Program-made: the position numbers and the translations under genes
Part shown: positions 33,801 to 42,426 of the stretch, one piece after another
How the letters are laid out: each line of letters starts with the position of its first letter
Numbering within the stretch: position 1 is the stretch's first letter
Notes under the pieces: generated by a model
Database searches by the model: none
What the model was told of the DNA's origin: nothing
Seen by the model: only the letters and a program-made list of their open reading frames with translations
Source: a virus
Length of the DNA: 64,000 nt
Virus record (IMG/VR): IMGVR_UViG_3300027396_000022
Location: 1 to 64,000 of that record
Direction: 5' to 3' (one strand)

Positions 33801-34665
33801 CGTCCCATCATTACTATGCACATTGTCCACTCGCAATGGGAAGATTGCTATTACTCCGGCATTACCCGCTCAGCGCACTGGATCTATTGAACCATTGGTA
33901 AGCGTGCCAATTCGTGCAATGTTTACTGATGGCAATATTATTGAAGACTCCTTTGAGCTGCAGCACATTTCTGCTGACGACAGAAAACCATTCAAGGCGT
34001 CCATTCGTTATAGGCAAGAAAAGACGAATCAATTCCCGGAAGAAAAAAATATTGTCGTCTACTACAACGACCAAGCTGATGCTCCTATTGAGCAATTTGA
34101 TTTCACTCACATTACTTCACGCATCCATGCAGAGCAGGCAGCCAAGTATTTGTTGAGTTCACGCAGAAATATTACGCATACTATTAGCTTCAAGGCTGTG
34201 CCATATGGCATTGCATTGGCTCCAGGCGATTACATTCGCGTTGTAACGCAAAGTAATATTTTTGATCCCGATGCAAATAATGGCGTCATCTTAGACGATC
34301 AAGATGACAATGCAAATGATCCGCGCAAAGGTAACTTTGCTGGTGGCACCATTGTTTCTTTTGAGCCAATTCCAGATGGAAACCACCCGGTGTTTTTATG
34401 GGACAGGACAAATCAAGATGTGCAGGATACAACTATTTTGGTAAAGGATGGAATGGCTTTTAATCAGCGCAATGCCATGTTCTGTCTTCGCAAAGACATT
34501 AATAGGGAAGAAGTGTACACGGTTGAATCTCTTCAGTTAGATGAAGATGGAATGGTAATGATTACTGCCAGTTATTTTCCTCTTTATGGCGGCACAGATT
34601 ACAGTAAAATTGCATATGAGGTGGTACGCGGTGGACAAATTGGTTTCACCGTCGAAGCAAACTAA
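30790..34665 (+). CDS. Central tail tip / host specificity protein (gpJ-like)
   Basis: A protein of about 1290 residues in the gpJ position after L- and K-like genes. Near the N-terminus a hydrophobic segment (AWIIASIIISIGSTAASYF) precedes GGTKQRNRQLDSIVGRDRF and GESIPIVFTKHF, the usual J/gp-hub start. The C-terminal third has ESFQETAKFLESNYLYYDDV and LAPGDYIRVVTQ, typical of the hub. It probably forms the tail tip that contacts the receptor. The start is uncertain: ATG 30790 or GTG 30763. Confidence 0.85.
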   Translation: MSRFSMPILPYERQLIELLGCSPEEYCAFKEEVMLRSKERPAAYEGIPDIVNGETAWIIASIIISIGSTAASYFLAPKPPEAGGTKQRNRQLDSIVGRDRFAPTFGFQAGQDISRYGESIPIVFTKHFYQGFLRQYIGGVMISPKLVWSRSYSWGRFQSIDMMFLAGQGQMGRGPYSTAAEIAEDRAGVYIGQSPIDSLLPSDYRWFYYQGAAANSNGIGYANDSRLVATHHRHGDWGDDGPPNSAFYAPSFAGGDAAGFSHCFSPSTQLQFGVYGAIPNGTPLRLNWQIISNIDDYTDETRDSNRAKRVMICGNTSMNGIGRNYPRQIGIVLHNNYATSFTGDNGEYRTIQKGDTITLIYNAQRLQRQFYAESYIDEDNIDTRGLDNTEIITTSQSELEKYDEVLQRGTYFFVGNCKFIVDSRTPADEIYNKRTRKAFSIKLKCVEVYPDKLGFGRIGICNPSYVNSTTPLPRSRAAVGTDIGAPWFPLCQAEVASFQNTRKCQYTEIGIKSNVWLRFNNLCNFTNLPEPEALDNFDSKNIILSAGTLQTYTTRASFFFIYVKPANASSSQDWHLITDIPFCVTGSSPQDKFNFIRIAHNFDQFEYQLRPVSSSEIVHIIGRDQYCFRLNAEASFLPQETKQTPYGPFTVYTKGTKDQISSFATNDELINTNIDKDAQYYTDTEIGVKFVRATLLSNGSTASPNQLSNAISKAINKDADPNASEQGFPDIPWGGIGEGSIYTFTNPEANLFSVALSKSGLSKEMSLKMDIQVYKGTASGDRDLFWRIVDIRPINVTSDNNFKWSKGDVFTITKSLINPIDSVVFHFEVTRGISGKLPNATVAPGQYERIFEGNSAIAEVSHYGDLISRSCDNGPEHEVVYVNESLTPTNIPTYEGCAMAGLRIRSGRNMSQLEQLHLYQKNGIQVELVRSTGKPYAVGPSNIFTDLVYYLLTNKQAGMGGLVGDSVVDVESFQETAKFLESNYLYYDDVITEPKNLRDFIASIVPSLLCTLSTRNGKIAITPALPAQRTGSIEPLVSVPIRAMFTDGNIIEDSFELQHISADDRKPFKASIRYRQEKTNQFPEEKNIVVYYNDQADAPIEQFDFTHITSRIHAEQAAKYLLSSRRNITHTISFKAVPYGIALAPGDYIRVVTQSNIFDPDANNGVILDDQDDNANDPRKGNFAGGTIVSFEPIPDGNHPVFLWDRTNQDVQDTTILVKDGMAFNQRNAMFCLRKDINREEVYTVESLQLDEDGMVMITASYFPLYGGTDYSKIAYEVVRGGQIGFTVEAN

Positions 34666-34667
34666 TC

Positions 34668-35048
34668 ATGAGTCTTCCAGACATCACGCCCACTTCTCGA
34701 TCACTAAATCTTGGTCCATGGCCGCTTAAAACTTTCCGTCTCAATAATGGAGCTGAAATTCGGCGTCTTTATGGCAATAGGCGAAATAATTTAGAGCTTG
34801 AACTTACCTACGAAAACTTACCAGACAGCGTGGCAAATCAATTTAGAGAGAAATATGATGATACAAAGGGAGGGTTTGATACATTTCGACTTCCAGGCAA
34901 TACATTTGCTGGGTGGACAAGTGACTCTGGCACCTATATTGGACCCACTGCCAACGTTTGGAGATATAAAGAGCCTCCCACTATTACCAATGTAAAAAGA
35001 GGTGTTAGCACTGTGCAGGTGGTCTTAATTAGCGTGTTTGTTCAATAA
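34668..35048 (+). CDS. Minor tail protein
   Basis: A 126-residue beta protein with PLKTFRLNNGAEIRRLYGN and KGGFDTFRLPGNTFAGW, a pattern found in short tail proteins (gpM or distal-tail-like) that join tube and tip. It begins two bases after the J-like gene. No catalytic features are seen. Confidence 0.55.
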   Translation: MSLPDITPTSRSLNLGPWPLKTFRLNNGAEIRRLYGNRRNNLELELTYENLPDSVANQFREKYDDTKGGFDTFRLPGNTFAGWTSDSGTYIGPTANVWRYKEPPTITNVKRGVSTVQVVLISVFVQ

Positions 35049-35090
35049 GACACGTTGGAACAATTAGACTAATTAGTAGGTGACTGTGCT

Positions 35091-35531
35091 ATGACTTATT
35101 TCACTGGACGAAATGGGAAAATGGTGGTCGGTGGTTCTACCATCGCCAAGGTTACATCATGGTCCATGAACGCAGACTTGGACCTTTTGGAAACCACTGC
35201 ATTAAATGATGCCAATAAAAGTTTTGTAGCCAATCTTCCTACTTATACTGGTAGTGCCACAATTTTATATTACAAAGATGCTGCTGGCGCCTTTGAAACT
35301 GATGGCATTTTTGGCAGATTATTAAGGCGAAACGCATCACTAGCAACTGCTACTTTGCGGCTACAAATAGCGGACGGTAACACTGTGCGAGAAGTAGTTT
35401 TAGAAGCATTTATTACATCATTAGCCATTGGAAGTTCTGTGGGAGAAATCGTATCAGCAGATATTAATTTCCAGGCAACGGGAGACCTTGCCGATCCTAC
35501 GGCTCAAGCACCTGCTGGTGTTGCATTGTAA
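35091..35531 (+). CDS. Tail tube-like protein
   Basis: A 146-residue protein with the tail-tube pattern: VGGSTIAKVTSWSMNADLDL, LETTALNDANKSF, YTGSATILYY, and a C-terminal IVSADINFQATG. This is the usual order in small siphophage tube subunits. It lies after the tip gene instead of between terminator and chaperones, which is unusual. It may be the true tube protein or a tube-like fibre adaptor. Confidence 0.65.
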   Translation: MTYFTGRNGKMVVGGSTIAKVTSWSMNADLDLLETTALNDANKSFVANLPTYTGSATILYYKDAAGAFETDGIFGRLLRRNASLATATLRLQIADGNTVREVVLEAFITSLAIGSSVGEIVSADINFQATGDLADPTAQAPAGVAL

Positions 35532-35533
35532 TC

Positions 35534-36454
35534 ATGAGTGTTTATCTTGGACATCGAGGGCGAATTGAACTGCAGCGCACTGGGCAGTCAAAGATTGTCA
35601 CCAATGTATTGGCTAATCATGTCAATGCCGATTTAGATCGGCTTCAATTGGATTTTGGTCAAGAGAACGGAGTGGATTTATTATGCCCTTTTAATAATGG
35701 CGATGAGATAGAATTTCGCGGGCCAATAAACGCCGCAGGAAATCGCACATTATTATCTTTTGTATCGGCTAGTGGCTGGTCAGATGGCAATCAGCATGGC
35801 TCTGGAAAATGGTTTGTTAATGTTGATGACCTAGGTGGAATACGCCTTTATTCAAGTTTTGAGGCAAGTCTGGCTGGAGATACTGGTACGTCTATTCCAT
35901 TGGAAACACTTGCTAATGATATTGACAATGTAGAACTAGAGCTTGCAAATAATATCCCGCGCATACTAGGCAGGGCTATTTCTTGGGAATTAAATACAAC
36001 CAGGGAGAATGTTGATACGACTGTATTAATGGATCAATTCAGGAGTCAATGGTCGAGTTTGATGTCTGGAAGTGGGCGAATTAATGCTCAATGGAATTAC
36101 AGAGAAGAAGTTGGAGAAACCGGAATTGATATTTCCAATTATTTTCTACAGCTAGCTTTGCGTACTGAAATTGGGGCTCAGTTTAAGGCTCAATTGTTCC
36201 TTAAAACTCCTGGAGCTGGAGGCTTAAATCCAGACGGCACTGACGACGCGCTTTGGTATGACATTTCTGGAGTGGTTACGCAAGCGGGGGTGCAAGTGTC
36301 GCCAGATGCATTGATAGAAGTTGGAATAGATTTTATTACAACGGGACCAATTAAATTACTTGCTCGTACTATTCCATTGGATGTTATCTTGCAGGAAAAT
36401 GGAGATGATCTTTTGTTAGATGGTTTAGTTGCTGGCCGCCTCTTGCTAGAGTGA
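35534..36454 (+). CDS. Tail structural protein
   Basis: A 306-residue, beta-rich protein beginning VYLGHRGRIELQRTG. It has ADLDRLQLDFGQENG early, and a final part with GVQVSPDALIEVGIDFITTG, the latter resembling the end of tube-like domains. It follows the tube-like gene with two bases between and precedes the fibre gene. I infer a baseplate or fibre-connecting role. Confidence 0.5.
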   Translation: MSVYLGHRGRIELQRTGQSKIVTNVLANHVNADLDRLQLDFGQENGVDLLCPFNNGDEIEFRGPINAAGNRTLLSFVSASGWSDGNQHGSGKWFVNVDDLGGIRLYSSFEASLAGDTGTSIPLETLANDIDNVELELANNIPRILGRAISWELNTTRENVDTTVLMDQFRSQWSSLMSGSGRINAQWNYREEVGETGIDISNYFLQLALRTEIGAQFKAQLFLKTPGAGGLNPDGTDDALWYDISGVVTQAGVQVSPDALIEVGIDFITTGPIKLLARTIPLDVILQENGDDLLLDGLVAGRLLLE

Positions 36455-36482
36455 GGCATAGCGTAAAAAGCAGCGCTGAATT

Positions 36483-38807
36483 ATGGCCGACCTTAAAATT
36501 TCTCAACTTACAGAACTTGCTGCCGCTGATTTGGCAAGCGATGATGTGTTGGCTGTTGTTAATCTTGGCACTGGAGAAACGCGAAAAATCAAGGCCACTT
36601 CATTAATTAATAGAAGCGTAATTTTTCTTTCTGGCAGTACCATTTCTGGAAGTGCTGTTAATTTTAGTAGCGTTACTATTAGTGGAACATCTTTAGCAAG
36701 CGGCACAGTTTCGTCTGGTAATATTGCGTTTAATTCAATTACTGCTCAATTATTGGCAGACAATAGCGTCAATGTAGTAGACAGCGCTCTGCCAGCGTCT
36801 GGTGAATTTTTAGGGCAATTTGCTACTACAACTGGAGATGATTTTATTTATGCATGGGATGGATCATCTTGGTCTCCTATTAAAGCGGCTGGATCTATTG
36901 CTTCTGTTAGTGGTGTAGCATCTGGCATTGTAAATATTGCTTCTATTACAACTAGCGGAAATGCCGTCATTAGTGGTTATTTATCTGCCACTACTTCCGG
37001 CTCTCAATTCCTAGCTGGGCCGACTGGAGCTGGAGGATCAGTATATTATCGCCCTATTGAATCTTCCGATCTTCCCATTGCTACCACGGCCCAAGCGGGA
37101 GCTGTCATTATCAATGGAAATGGCCTGACGCTAAGTGGCAACACTGTTGCCATTGACAATTTTATTTCCACTGCTTCTGGCTTTTTAGGCGTTGCAGTTA
37201 ATGAATATGGCTTGATTACTCATACCAGGGCTGTTGTTGGAGCGGATCTCCCCATTGCTCAATCTGGAATTACTGGAGCGGTTCAGCCCGGTACTGGCCT
37301 TGATGTGGATGGTGTGGGAACTATTGGCCATTCCAACTCCATTGCATCTGGAGTGGTAAACGGCATTACATTTGATACTGAAGGGCACATTACAAATGCC
37401 ATCCCATTAATTGCAGCAGATATTCCAAATCTTGATGCCAGCAAGATAACGACTGGCACCCTTGACAATGCGCGCATAGCTGCTCAAAGTATTGTGGGCG
37501 CCAAACTGGCCGATAGGTCTACGGCGCAATTCGGTGATAATCAACCCACTGCAGAATATATTGGCCAGCTTTATTTTAATAGCCTTTCACGAGATATTTA
37601 TATTTGGGACGGCAACGTTTGGCAGCCGATTGGTATTTCAGTTGGTGAAATTGTATTCGCCGGTACATACGATGCAGGTACCAATTTAGTTGCTTCTGTG
37701 ACCAGCGATGGTTCTGCTGTTGGCTTAGTAGTTGGACAAGCACTGCCTGCTGCCGCCACTGCAAATAATAGATATTATCTTGTTGTTTCGGAAGCAGGCA
37801 CTGGCACTGGTAATGCACCAAATGTAGCGCTTGCACCTCCAGATATTATTCTTTCCAATGGAAGCGCATGGACTGAAATTGACGTTAGTCAAACTCTTAC
37901 TAACGTAACAGCAAACCAAGTTTCCTATACGCCCGCTGGAAACATTGCTGCAACAAATGTACAAGCGGCATTGGATGAATTAGATAATGAAAAGCTTGCC
38001 GTAAGCGGCGGGACAGTTACGGGAGTAATTACCCTTAGCAATACAAGTAGTGGCATTGCTTTTGAAGGCACTACTGATAATGCTTTTGAGACTTTACTCA
38101 ATGCTGTAGATCCAACCGCCGACAATACAATATTATTACCAAACCTTAGTGGCACATTAATTACCACCGGAGATACGGCCACAATTAGTGGTGTCATGAT
38201 TGCTAGTGGCACTATTACTAACGCCAAAATCAGTCCAACTGCGGCTATTGACGGAGCAAAAATTCAAGCAGCAAGCACGACGACGAGTGGCGTTGTTGTG
38301 TTAGTGGATTCAACTAGCAGCACAAGCACGTCTACTGCCGCCACTCCGAATTCAGTTAAGACTGCTTATGATCTAGCAAATGCAGCGCTACCATCATCTG
38401 GTGGCACAATGACAGGAGCAATTACATTTGCCTCTGGACAAACTATTAGCGGATATGCACAACTAGCGAGTGCGCAAAGCTTTACTGCGGCTCAGCGGGG
38501 TTCAGTTGTTAGCGTTGCTGGAAGCGGAACTGTAACGCTTAATTTAGCATTGGGCAATAATTTTGCTGCCACATTGAGTGGAACCACTACTTATGCATTG
38601 CCGTCTGGAATGACTGCGGGCCAAAGCGGGGCTTTAGTGCTAACGCAAGATGGCACAGGAAGTCGCCTGGTTTCCTTCTCTGGATGGAAATTCCCTGGCG
38701 GGACAGCTCCAACTGCCACTACAACGGCATCGGGAGTTGACGTGGTTGTTTATTACGTCGAAAGTGCTTCTAGAATTAGCGCTCGCATGGTTAATGATGT
38801 GAAGTAG
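36483..38807 (+). CDS. Tail fibre protein with repeated Ser/Gly-rich beta segments
   Basis: A 774-residue protein. The N-terminus (DLKISQLTELAAADLASDD) is the conserved attachment type seen on many cyanophage fibres. It continues with short repeats around TISGTxxxSG and NAKISPTAAIDGAKI, plus VQAALDELDNEKLA, typical of trimeric fibre shafts. The C-terminal WKFPGGTAPTAT segment is a tip domain. It should bind the host surface. Confidence 0.75.
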   Translation: MADLKISQLTELAAADLASDDVLAVVNLGTGETRKIKATSLINRSVIFLSGSTISGSAVNFSSVTISGTSLASGTVSSGNIAFNSITAQLLADNSVNVVDSALPASGEFLGQFATTTGDDFIYAWDGSSWSPIKAAGSIASVSGVASGIVNIASITTSGNAVISGYLSATTSGSQFLAGPTGAGGSVYYRPIESSDLPIATTAQAGAVIINGNGLTLSGNTVAIDNFISTASGFLGVAVNEYGLITHTRAVVGADLPIAQSGITGAVQPGTGLDVDGVGTIGHSNSIASGVVNGITFDTEGHITNAIPLIAADIPNLDASKITTGTLDNARIAAQSIVGAKLADRSTAQFGDNQPTAEYIGQLYFNSLSRDIYIWDGNVWQPIGISVGEIVFAGTYDAGTNLVASVTSDGSAVGLVVGQALPAAATANNRYYLVVSEAGTGTGNAPNVALAPPDIILSNGSAWTEIDVSQTLTNVTANQVSYTPAGNIAATNVQAALDELDNEKLAVSGGTVTGVITLSNTSSGIAFEGTTDNAFETLLNAVDPTADNTILLPNLSGTLITTGDTATISGVMIASGTITNAKISPTAAIDGAKIQAASTTTSGVVVLVDSTSSTSTSTAATPNSVKTAYDLANAALPSSGGTMTGAITFASGQTISGYAQLASAQSFTAAQRGSVVSVAGSGTVTLNLALGNNFAATLSGTTTYALPSGMTAGQSGALVLTQDGTGSRLVSFSGWKFPGGTAPTATTTASGVDVVVYYVESASRISARMVNDVK

Positions 38808-38817
38808 GAGAAAACTA

Positions 38818-38961
38818 ATGATTCCAGGAAATATTAATTCTTTACTGCTTGCTGCCGATGCAGCGCCTACTGGTTATAGTATCTCACGTTCACTGCGGTT
38901 CAACAGTAGTGACAGTGACTTGTGGCAAAACCTTTGTAATACACAGGAGGCAGCAAAATGA
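38818..38961 (+). pseudogene. Truncated tail fibre N-terminus (47 residues)
   Basis: A good ribosome-binding site (TAGGAG) precedes an ATG frame starting MIPGNINSLLLAADAAP, parallel to the MTIPGSAISLLLAGAA start of the next gene. It continues YSISRSLRFNSSDS, the usual opening of a LamG-type fibre, and then stops after 13 unrelated residues, overlapping the next ATG. It looks like the stub of an older fibre gene left when a new fibre was acquired. Confidence 0.55.
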
Positions 38962-40487
38962 CTATCCCAGGAAGCGCAATATCTCTTCTTCTTGCAGGCG
39001 CAGCTACCGACCCTAACCTTGTCGAGATCTACGCCTGGGGCGGTGGCGGTGGGAGCGGCTATGCAGGTGGATCAGGTGCTGGCGGAGGCGGTGGTGCGGT
39101 TTACGCAACTGCTGTAATAAGCCCATCTCAGGTTTACAACGTCATTGTCGGTGGCGGCGGTTTAACAATGGCACCCAATGCAGGCACGGGCGGCACCGTG
39201 TCCGGCGGCGGTGGATTAGCTGGCACAAGTGGCTATGGCGGCCAAGGCGGCGGATATTCAGGGATTTTTATTGGCGCTGCAGCAACCCAAAATGCCGCGC
39301 TTGTTATTGCCGGTGGTGGTGGTGGTGGCGCTTATGAAGGTGCTGCCGGTGGCGCTGGTGGTGGATCTACAGGTGCCGCAGGAGGCAGCGGAGCTGCTGC
39401 TGGTGGCGGAGGCGGAACGCAAAGTGCAGGTGGCACCTCTTCGCATTCGGGTGTTGGCACTGCGCTGAAAGGAGGCGATTGCGGAACATCGGGAGACGGT
39501 GGAGGCGGCGGCGGTGGAGGCGGCGGTTATTGGGGCGGCGGTGCTGGCTCTGGAGCAAACCCTGGCTCAGCCGGTGGTGGCGGTTCTGGGTATATCAACA
39601 CGCTGCAAACACTAACCGGCACGCTTTACGCAGGTTCTGGTGCTACTCCAGGAAATAGCGGCAGTTCTTTTAGAGGAAGCTATGGCAATGGCGGGGCCAG
39701 CGGCGCGAACAACGGCTTGCAAGGTGTTGTTATTATTCGCTATCAAGGCACACCGCGCTATACAGGCGGGACGATCACTCAATCTGGCGGGTACACAACA
39801 CATACATTTACAGCAAATGGCTATCTAAATCTGAATACGGTTCTTTTGATGCCATTCAAGACATCGGCAACTGCAGACCATTCCCCCATTCCAAAGACAG
39901 TCACCATGAACGGTACTGTCACGATTTCATCGACTCAGTCAAAGTATTATGGTGCTAGCGCCTATTTCTCCAATGGAAACTGGCTGTCTGTCGCCGCTTC
40001 AAACGATTTTCTTTTTGCAGCTAATGATTTTACGATGGAATTGTGGATTTACCCAACCACAAACGCTTATGATATCTTTGGTGCTCTGGGGGGAAAACTT
40101 GCGCTTGGCTTGATTATTGGCAATTCATATAACTTTTCCAGGGCCGATGGAACAATCACTTTTGCCGACGACGGCTCGGGCGGCATTGTTACTAATTACC
40201 CGAATCAAAACTCAGTGAGCGGGCCAATGGTGGTCAACCAATGGCAGCACCTTGCGTTTGTCCGCAGTGGCACGTCATTTTTGATATTTAGAGACGGTCA
40301 GCTTTTAAGCACCACAACTGTCAGCTCTTCCAATAATAACGTCGGCAGCAGTTCTCTCGCCATGGGAATTGGGCGTTTAACTGGATCAACCAATAGGCCA
40401 GTCACTGGATACATCCAAGATCTTGCTGTTTATAAGGGTTATGCAAAATACACCGGAACGTTTACGCCTCCAGGTCCCCTTACATAA
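38958..40487 (+). CDS. Tail fibre: glycine-rich domain plus LamG-like lectin domain
   Basis: In this 509-residue protein residues about 27-265 are a glycine-rich domain with GGGGG runs, resembling polyglycine host-recognition tips. After TPRYTGGTITQSGGYTTHTF, residues about 325-505 form a LamG/concanavalin-like domain (YGASAYFSNGNWLSV, DFTMELWIYP, WQHLAFVRSG, RDGQLLS, GYIQDLAVYKGYAKYTG). It should bind glycans on the host. CAGGAGG lies ahead of the start. It is more GC-rich than its upstream neighbours. Confidence 0.8.
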   Translation: MTIPGSAISLLLAGAATDPNLVEIYAWGGGGGSGYAGGSGAGGGGGAVYATAVISPSQVYNVIVGGGGLTMAPNAGTGGTVSGGGGLAGTSGYGGQGGGYSGIFIGAAATQNAALVIAGGGGGGAYEGAAGGAGGGSTGAAGGSGAAAGGGGGTQSAGGTSSHSGVGTALKGGDCGTSGDGGGGGGGGGGYWGGGAGSGANPGSAGGGGSGYINTLQTLTGTLYAGSGATPGNSGSSFRGSYGNGGASGANNGLQGVVIIRYQGTPRYTGGTITQSGGYTTHTFTANGYLNLNTVLLMPFKTSATADHSPIPKTVTMNGTVTISSTQSKYYGASAYFSNGNWLSVAASNDFLFAANDFTMELWIYPTTNAYDIFGALGGKLALGLIIGNSYNFSRADGTITFADDGSGGIVTNYPNQNSVSGPMVVNQWQHLAFVRSGTSFLIFRDGQLLSTTTVSSSNNNVGSSSLAMGIGRLTGSTNRPVTGYIQDLAVYKGYAKYTGTFTPPGPLT

Positions 40488-40490
40488 GGC

Positions 40491-40598
40491 ATGTCAATTC
40501 TTCAATTACGCCCGCGCCCGCTGACCCCACTAGAGAACAAGGTTAAAGCGTCGGCATTTCATAGTCCTGCGTTGTATTGCAGTAGTGCTTCCAAATAA
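40491..40598 (+). CDS. Short 35-residue frame, possibly the 5' end of an interrupted gene
   Basis: An ATG follows the fibre stop by three bases and opens MSILQLRPRPLTPLENKVKA, which looks like a real phage protein start. It then runs into the 3' end of the convergent integrase gene and stops. The change falls near 40545. It may be a gene of module 1 cut by insertion of module 2, or a small real gene. Confidence 0.3.
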   Translation: MSILQLRPRPLTPLENKVKASAFHSPALYCSSASK

Positions 40599-41397
40599 CC
40601 TCAGCCGTATTGCCGGCCCACTTTGCGACTTGCGCCACGGGTATTCCTGCCTCAATCCACCGGCTGATTGCTGTGTGGCGCAGATCGTAAGGCCGGTAAC
40701 GGTGACTCGTTAATCCAGCAGTGTGCAATTCCTTGGCTCTGTCATAGAAAAAACTCTGGAACGCATACCTGTTGTACGGGAAAATATATTCATTGTCCTT
40801 GTCTACGGAATCAAGAATTTCTAAACACTTTTCGTTTAAAGGTACAACACGTTTCTTGTTTGTTTTTGTAGAAAACTTCAGGCCATGCGTAAGGGTGTAA
40901 TTGCAATGGATCAATAACTTCCCATCCTTTAGGTCAGTCCACTTGGCAGCGCGAACTTCACCTGTACGCATTGCTGTCTGGAGCATAAATTCAGAGTAAG
41001 CCGACCAACGTGCGCCACATTTTGTTTGGCGAGCTTCTAGAGCAGTGAGTAAAAGCGCTACTTCGCTGCGTGGAATTACGATGATTTCTTCATCCATCTG
41101 GGGCGCCTTAGGCATCCGAAAACTGGCAATCGGATTTTTAGGCAGGTAGGCAATGTCTTCGCTGCTGGCCCAGCGATAAAGGGCCTTGACATACATAGCC
41201 ACCCTGCGGCTGGACTTGACGGGCTGCTGGCTCAAAACCCATGTAAGAACCTGCCTGCCTTGCTCCAGTTCTGTAACCGGACAGCGACCGATCCACTTGT
41301 CGACTTGCCTGTAGTCCGCCATGAGACTGGTGGGACACAAGACAGCAGAACGCTCTGCGTGGAACTCGGCCCATGCGCTTTGGAGGGTGTGTGGCAC
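40543..41397 (-). CDS. int: Tyrosine recombinase / phage integrase
   Basis: This 284-residue protein has an N-terminal SAM-like core-binding part (residues about 5-85) and a catalytic domain with Arg144 (AMRTGEVRA), a Lys in the STKTNKKR hairpin near 178, Arg240-His241 in YDLRHTAIS and the nucleophile Tyr272 (WKHYCNTT). The usual first His of HxxR is Tyr237, a known variant. It carries out site-specific integration. Leftward and at the boundary between the two modules, it marks one end of a temperate phage; I cannot see a tRNA or a clear att repeat beside it. Confidence 0.88.
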   Translation of the reverse strand: MPHTLQSAWAEFHAERSAVLCPTSLMADYRQVDKWIGRCPVTELEQGRQVLTWVLSQQPVKSSRRVAMYVKALYRWASSEDIAYLPKNPIASFRMPKAPQMDEEIIVIPRSEVALLLTALEARQTKCGARWSAYSEFMLQTAMRTGEVRAAKWTDLKDGKLLIHCNYTLTHGLKFSTKTNKKRVVPLNEKCLEILDSVDKDNEYIFPYNRYAFQSFFYDRAKELHTAGLTSHRYRPYDLRHTAISRWIEAGIPVAQVAKWAGNTAEVIWKHYCNTTQDYEMPTL

Positions 41398-41461
41398 AGT
41401 AGTCGCCTACAGGGCCGAGTAAAGTACCGCTATACGTGCCTCCTGTCTAGGTCCAGTACAG

Positions 41462-41971
41462 ATGTTCCTGTTAGACGGCAAGCCACTGAGCCCAGATGTG
41501 GCGTTCACCCACGACGGTGTTCAGTACCCCGCCAACTGGCTCCGGCTTGCTACTCCCGAGCAGCGTGCAGCGATCGGCATCACCGAGGTGCCCGATCCCG
41601 CTCCAGTCGATCAGCGCTTCTACTGGGATACAGGCATCCCCAAGGACCACACCCAACTGGTCGAGCAGTGGACGCAGCAGACCCGCACCACCGCCAACAC
41701 CCTGCTGGCACCAACGGATTGGATCATCATCCGCGAGGCTGACAACGGCAAACCTGCTGATCCCGTGCTACGCACCTGGCGCGAGGAAATCCGCCTTGCA
41801 TCAGGCAGCAAGGTCTACGAAATCAAGCAGACAGCTGACACCGCTGCACTAGCTGCTTACATTACCGGCGCCGACTACCCAGCTTGGCCCAGTGATCCCT
41901 ACGCTCCTGCTCAGCCTGCTCCTACTGATGGGGTGGAGTTTTCTGGCAATGGCGTCACTAGCGGATTCTGA
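41462..41971 (+). CDS. Phage structural or fibre-associated protein
   Basis: A 169-residue soluble protein starting MFLLDGKPLSPDVAFTHDG with YPANWLRLATPEQRAAIGI. This opening is one I associate with proteins encoded beside fibre or lysis genes of cyanophages, possibly fibre chaperones. The C-terminus is Pro/Ala-rich. It starts the rightward lysis cassette, divergent from the integrase. Function is not established. Confidence 0.6.
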   Translation: MFLLDGKPLSPDVAFTHDGVQYPANWLRLATPEQRAAIGITEVPDPAPVDQRFYWDTGIPKDHTQLVEQWTQQTRTTANTLLAPTDWIIIREADNGKPADPVLRTWREEIRLASGSKVYEIKQTADTAALAAYITGADYPAWPSDPYAPAQPAPTDGVEFSGNGVTSGF

Positions 41972-41973
41972 TC

Positions 41974-42111
41974 ATGGCGGTAAAAAGTAAAACAGCTCTT
42001 GGGCGCGTCGAGCACAAAGCCGGACGTCCAAAAACAACTTCACAAGGTTTTGGTCAGCACAGCCGTCCACGCCGTCGCGGCAAGAAAAAGCTGGTCGGCC
42101 AAGGGCGCTAA
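41974..42111 (+). CDS. Small basic protein, 45 residues
   Basis: An ATG two bases after the preceding stop encodes a strongly basic peptide: KTALGRVEHKAGRPKTTSQG, then HSRPRRRGKKKLVGQ. I recognise it as a tiny protein often found beside cyanophage lysis genes. Its charge suggests nucleic-acid or envelope contact. Function is unknown. Confidence 0.6.
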   Translation: MAVKSKTALGRVEHKAGRPKTTSQGFGQHSRPRRRGKKKLVGQGR

Positions 42112-42142
42112 ATTAGTAAAAAGGTCGGCGGTATGCCTCGCA

Positions 42143-42394
42143 ATGGAACACCACGAGGAAGTACATTCCGCCGCACCACAACAACCTAGTCTGATCAATC
42201 AGGCTGTACCGGCATTGCTTGCTACGGCTGTGGTGGGCTTAGCCGGTCTTTTTATGCAAGTTGCCAAGCTGGATCAATCGGTAAACACGGTTGCCGCCGA
42301 TATTCAGGAGTTAAAAAACGACAGCAAGGAACGGCTATCGGACCTTGAAGGTAGGGTTAGGTACATTGAAATGTCGATTGGCAAGAGCAAATAA
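42143..42394 (+). CDS. Holin-like / XhlA-like membrane protein
   Basis: An 83-residue protein starting MEHHEEVHSAAPQQP, with one membrane helix (AVPALLATAVVGLAGLFMQVA) and a C-terminal charged coiled coil (DIQELKNDSKERLSDLEGRV). This layout fits XhlA-like haemolysin/holin partners. It lies just before the endolysin. I use ATG 42143; a longer frame begins at 41999 but overlaps the 45-residue basic protein. Confidence 0.55.
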   Translation: MEHHEEVHSAAPQQPSLINQAVPALLATAVVGLAGLFMQVAKLDQSVNTVAADIQELKNDSKERLSDLEGRVRYIEMSIGKSK

Positions 42395-42426
42395 CAGCTT
42401 TACACTGAAGGAAACGCGATTCCGCC

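Noticed and set aside
39030-39600. Glycine-codon repeats considered as a DNA repeat array or CRISPR
   Set aside because: The repeats follow the codon period of a glycine-rich fibre domain, with no spacers and no constant repeat unit.
41260-41742. 160-residue rightward frame across the integrase start
   Set aside because: It overlaps two better-supported genes and has Arg/His-rich, non-protein-like composition.
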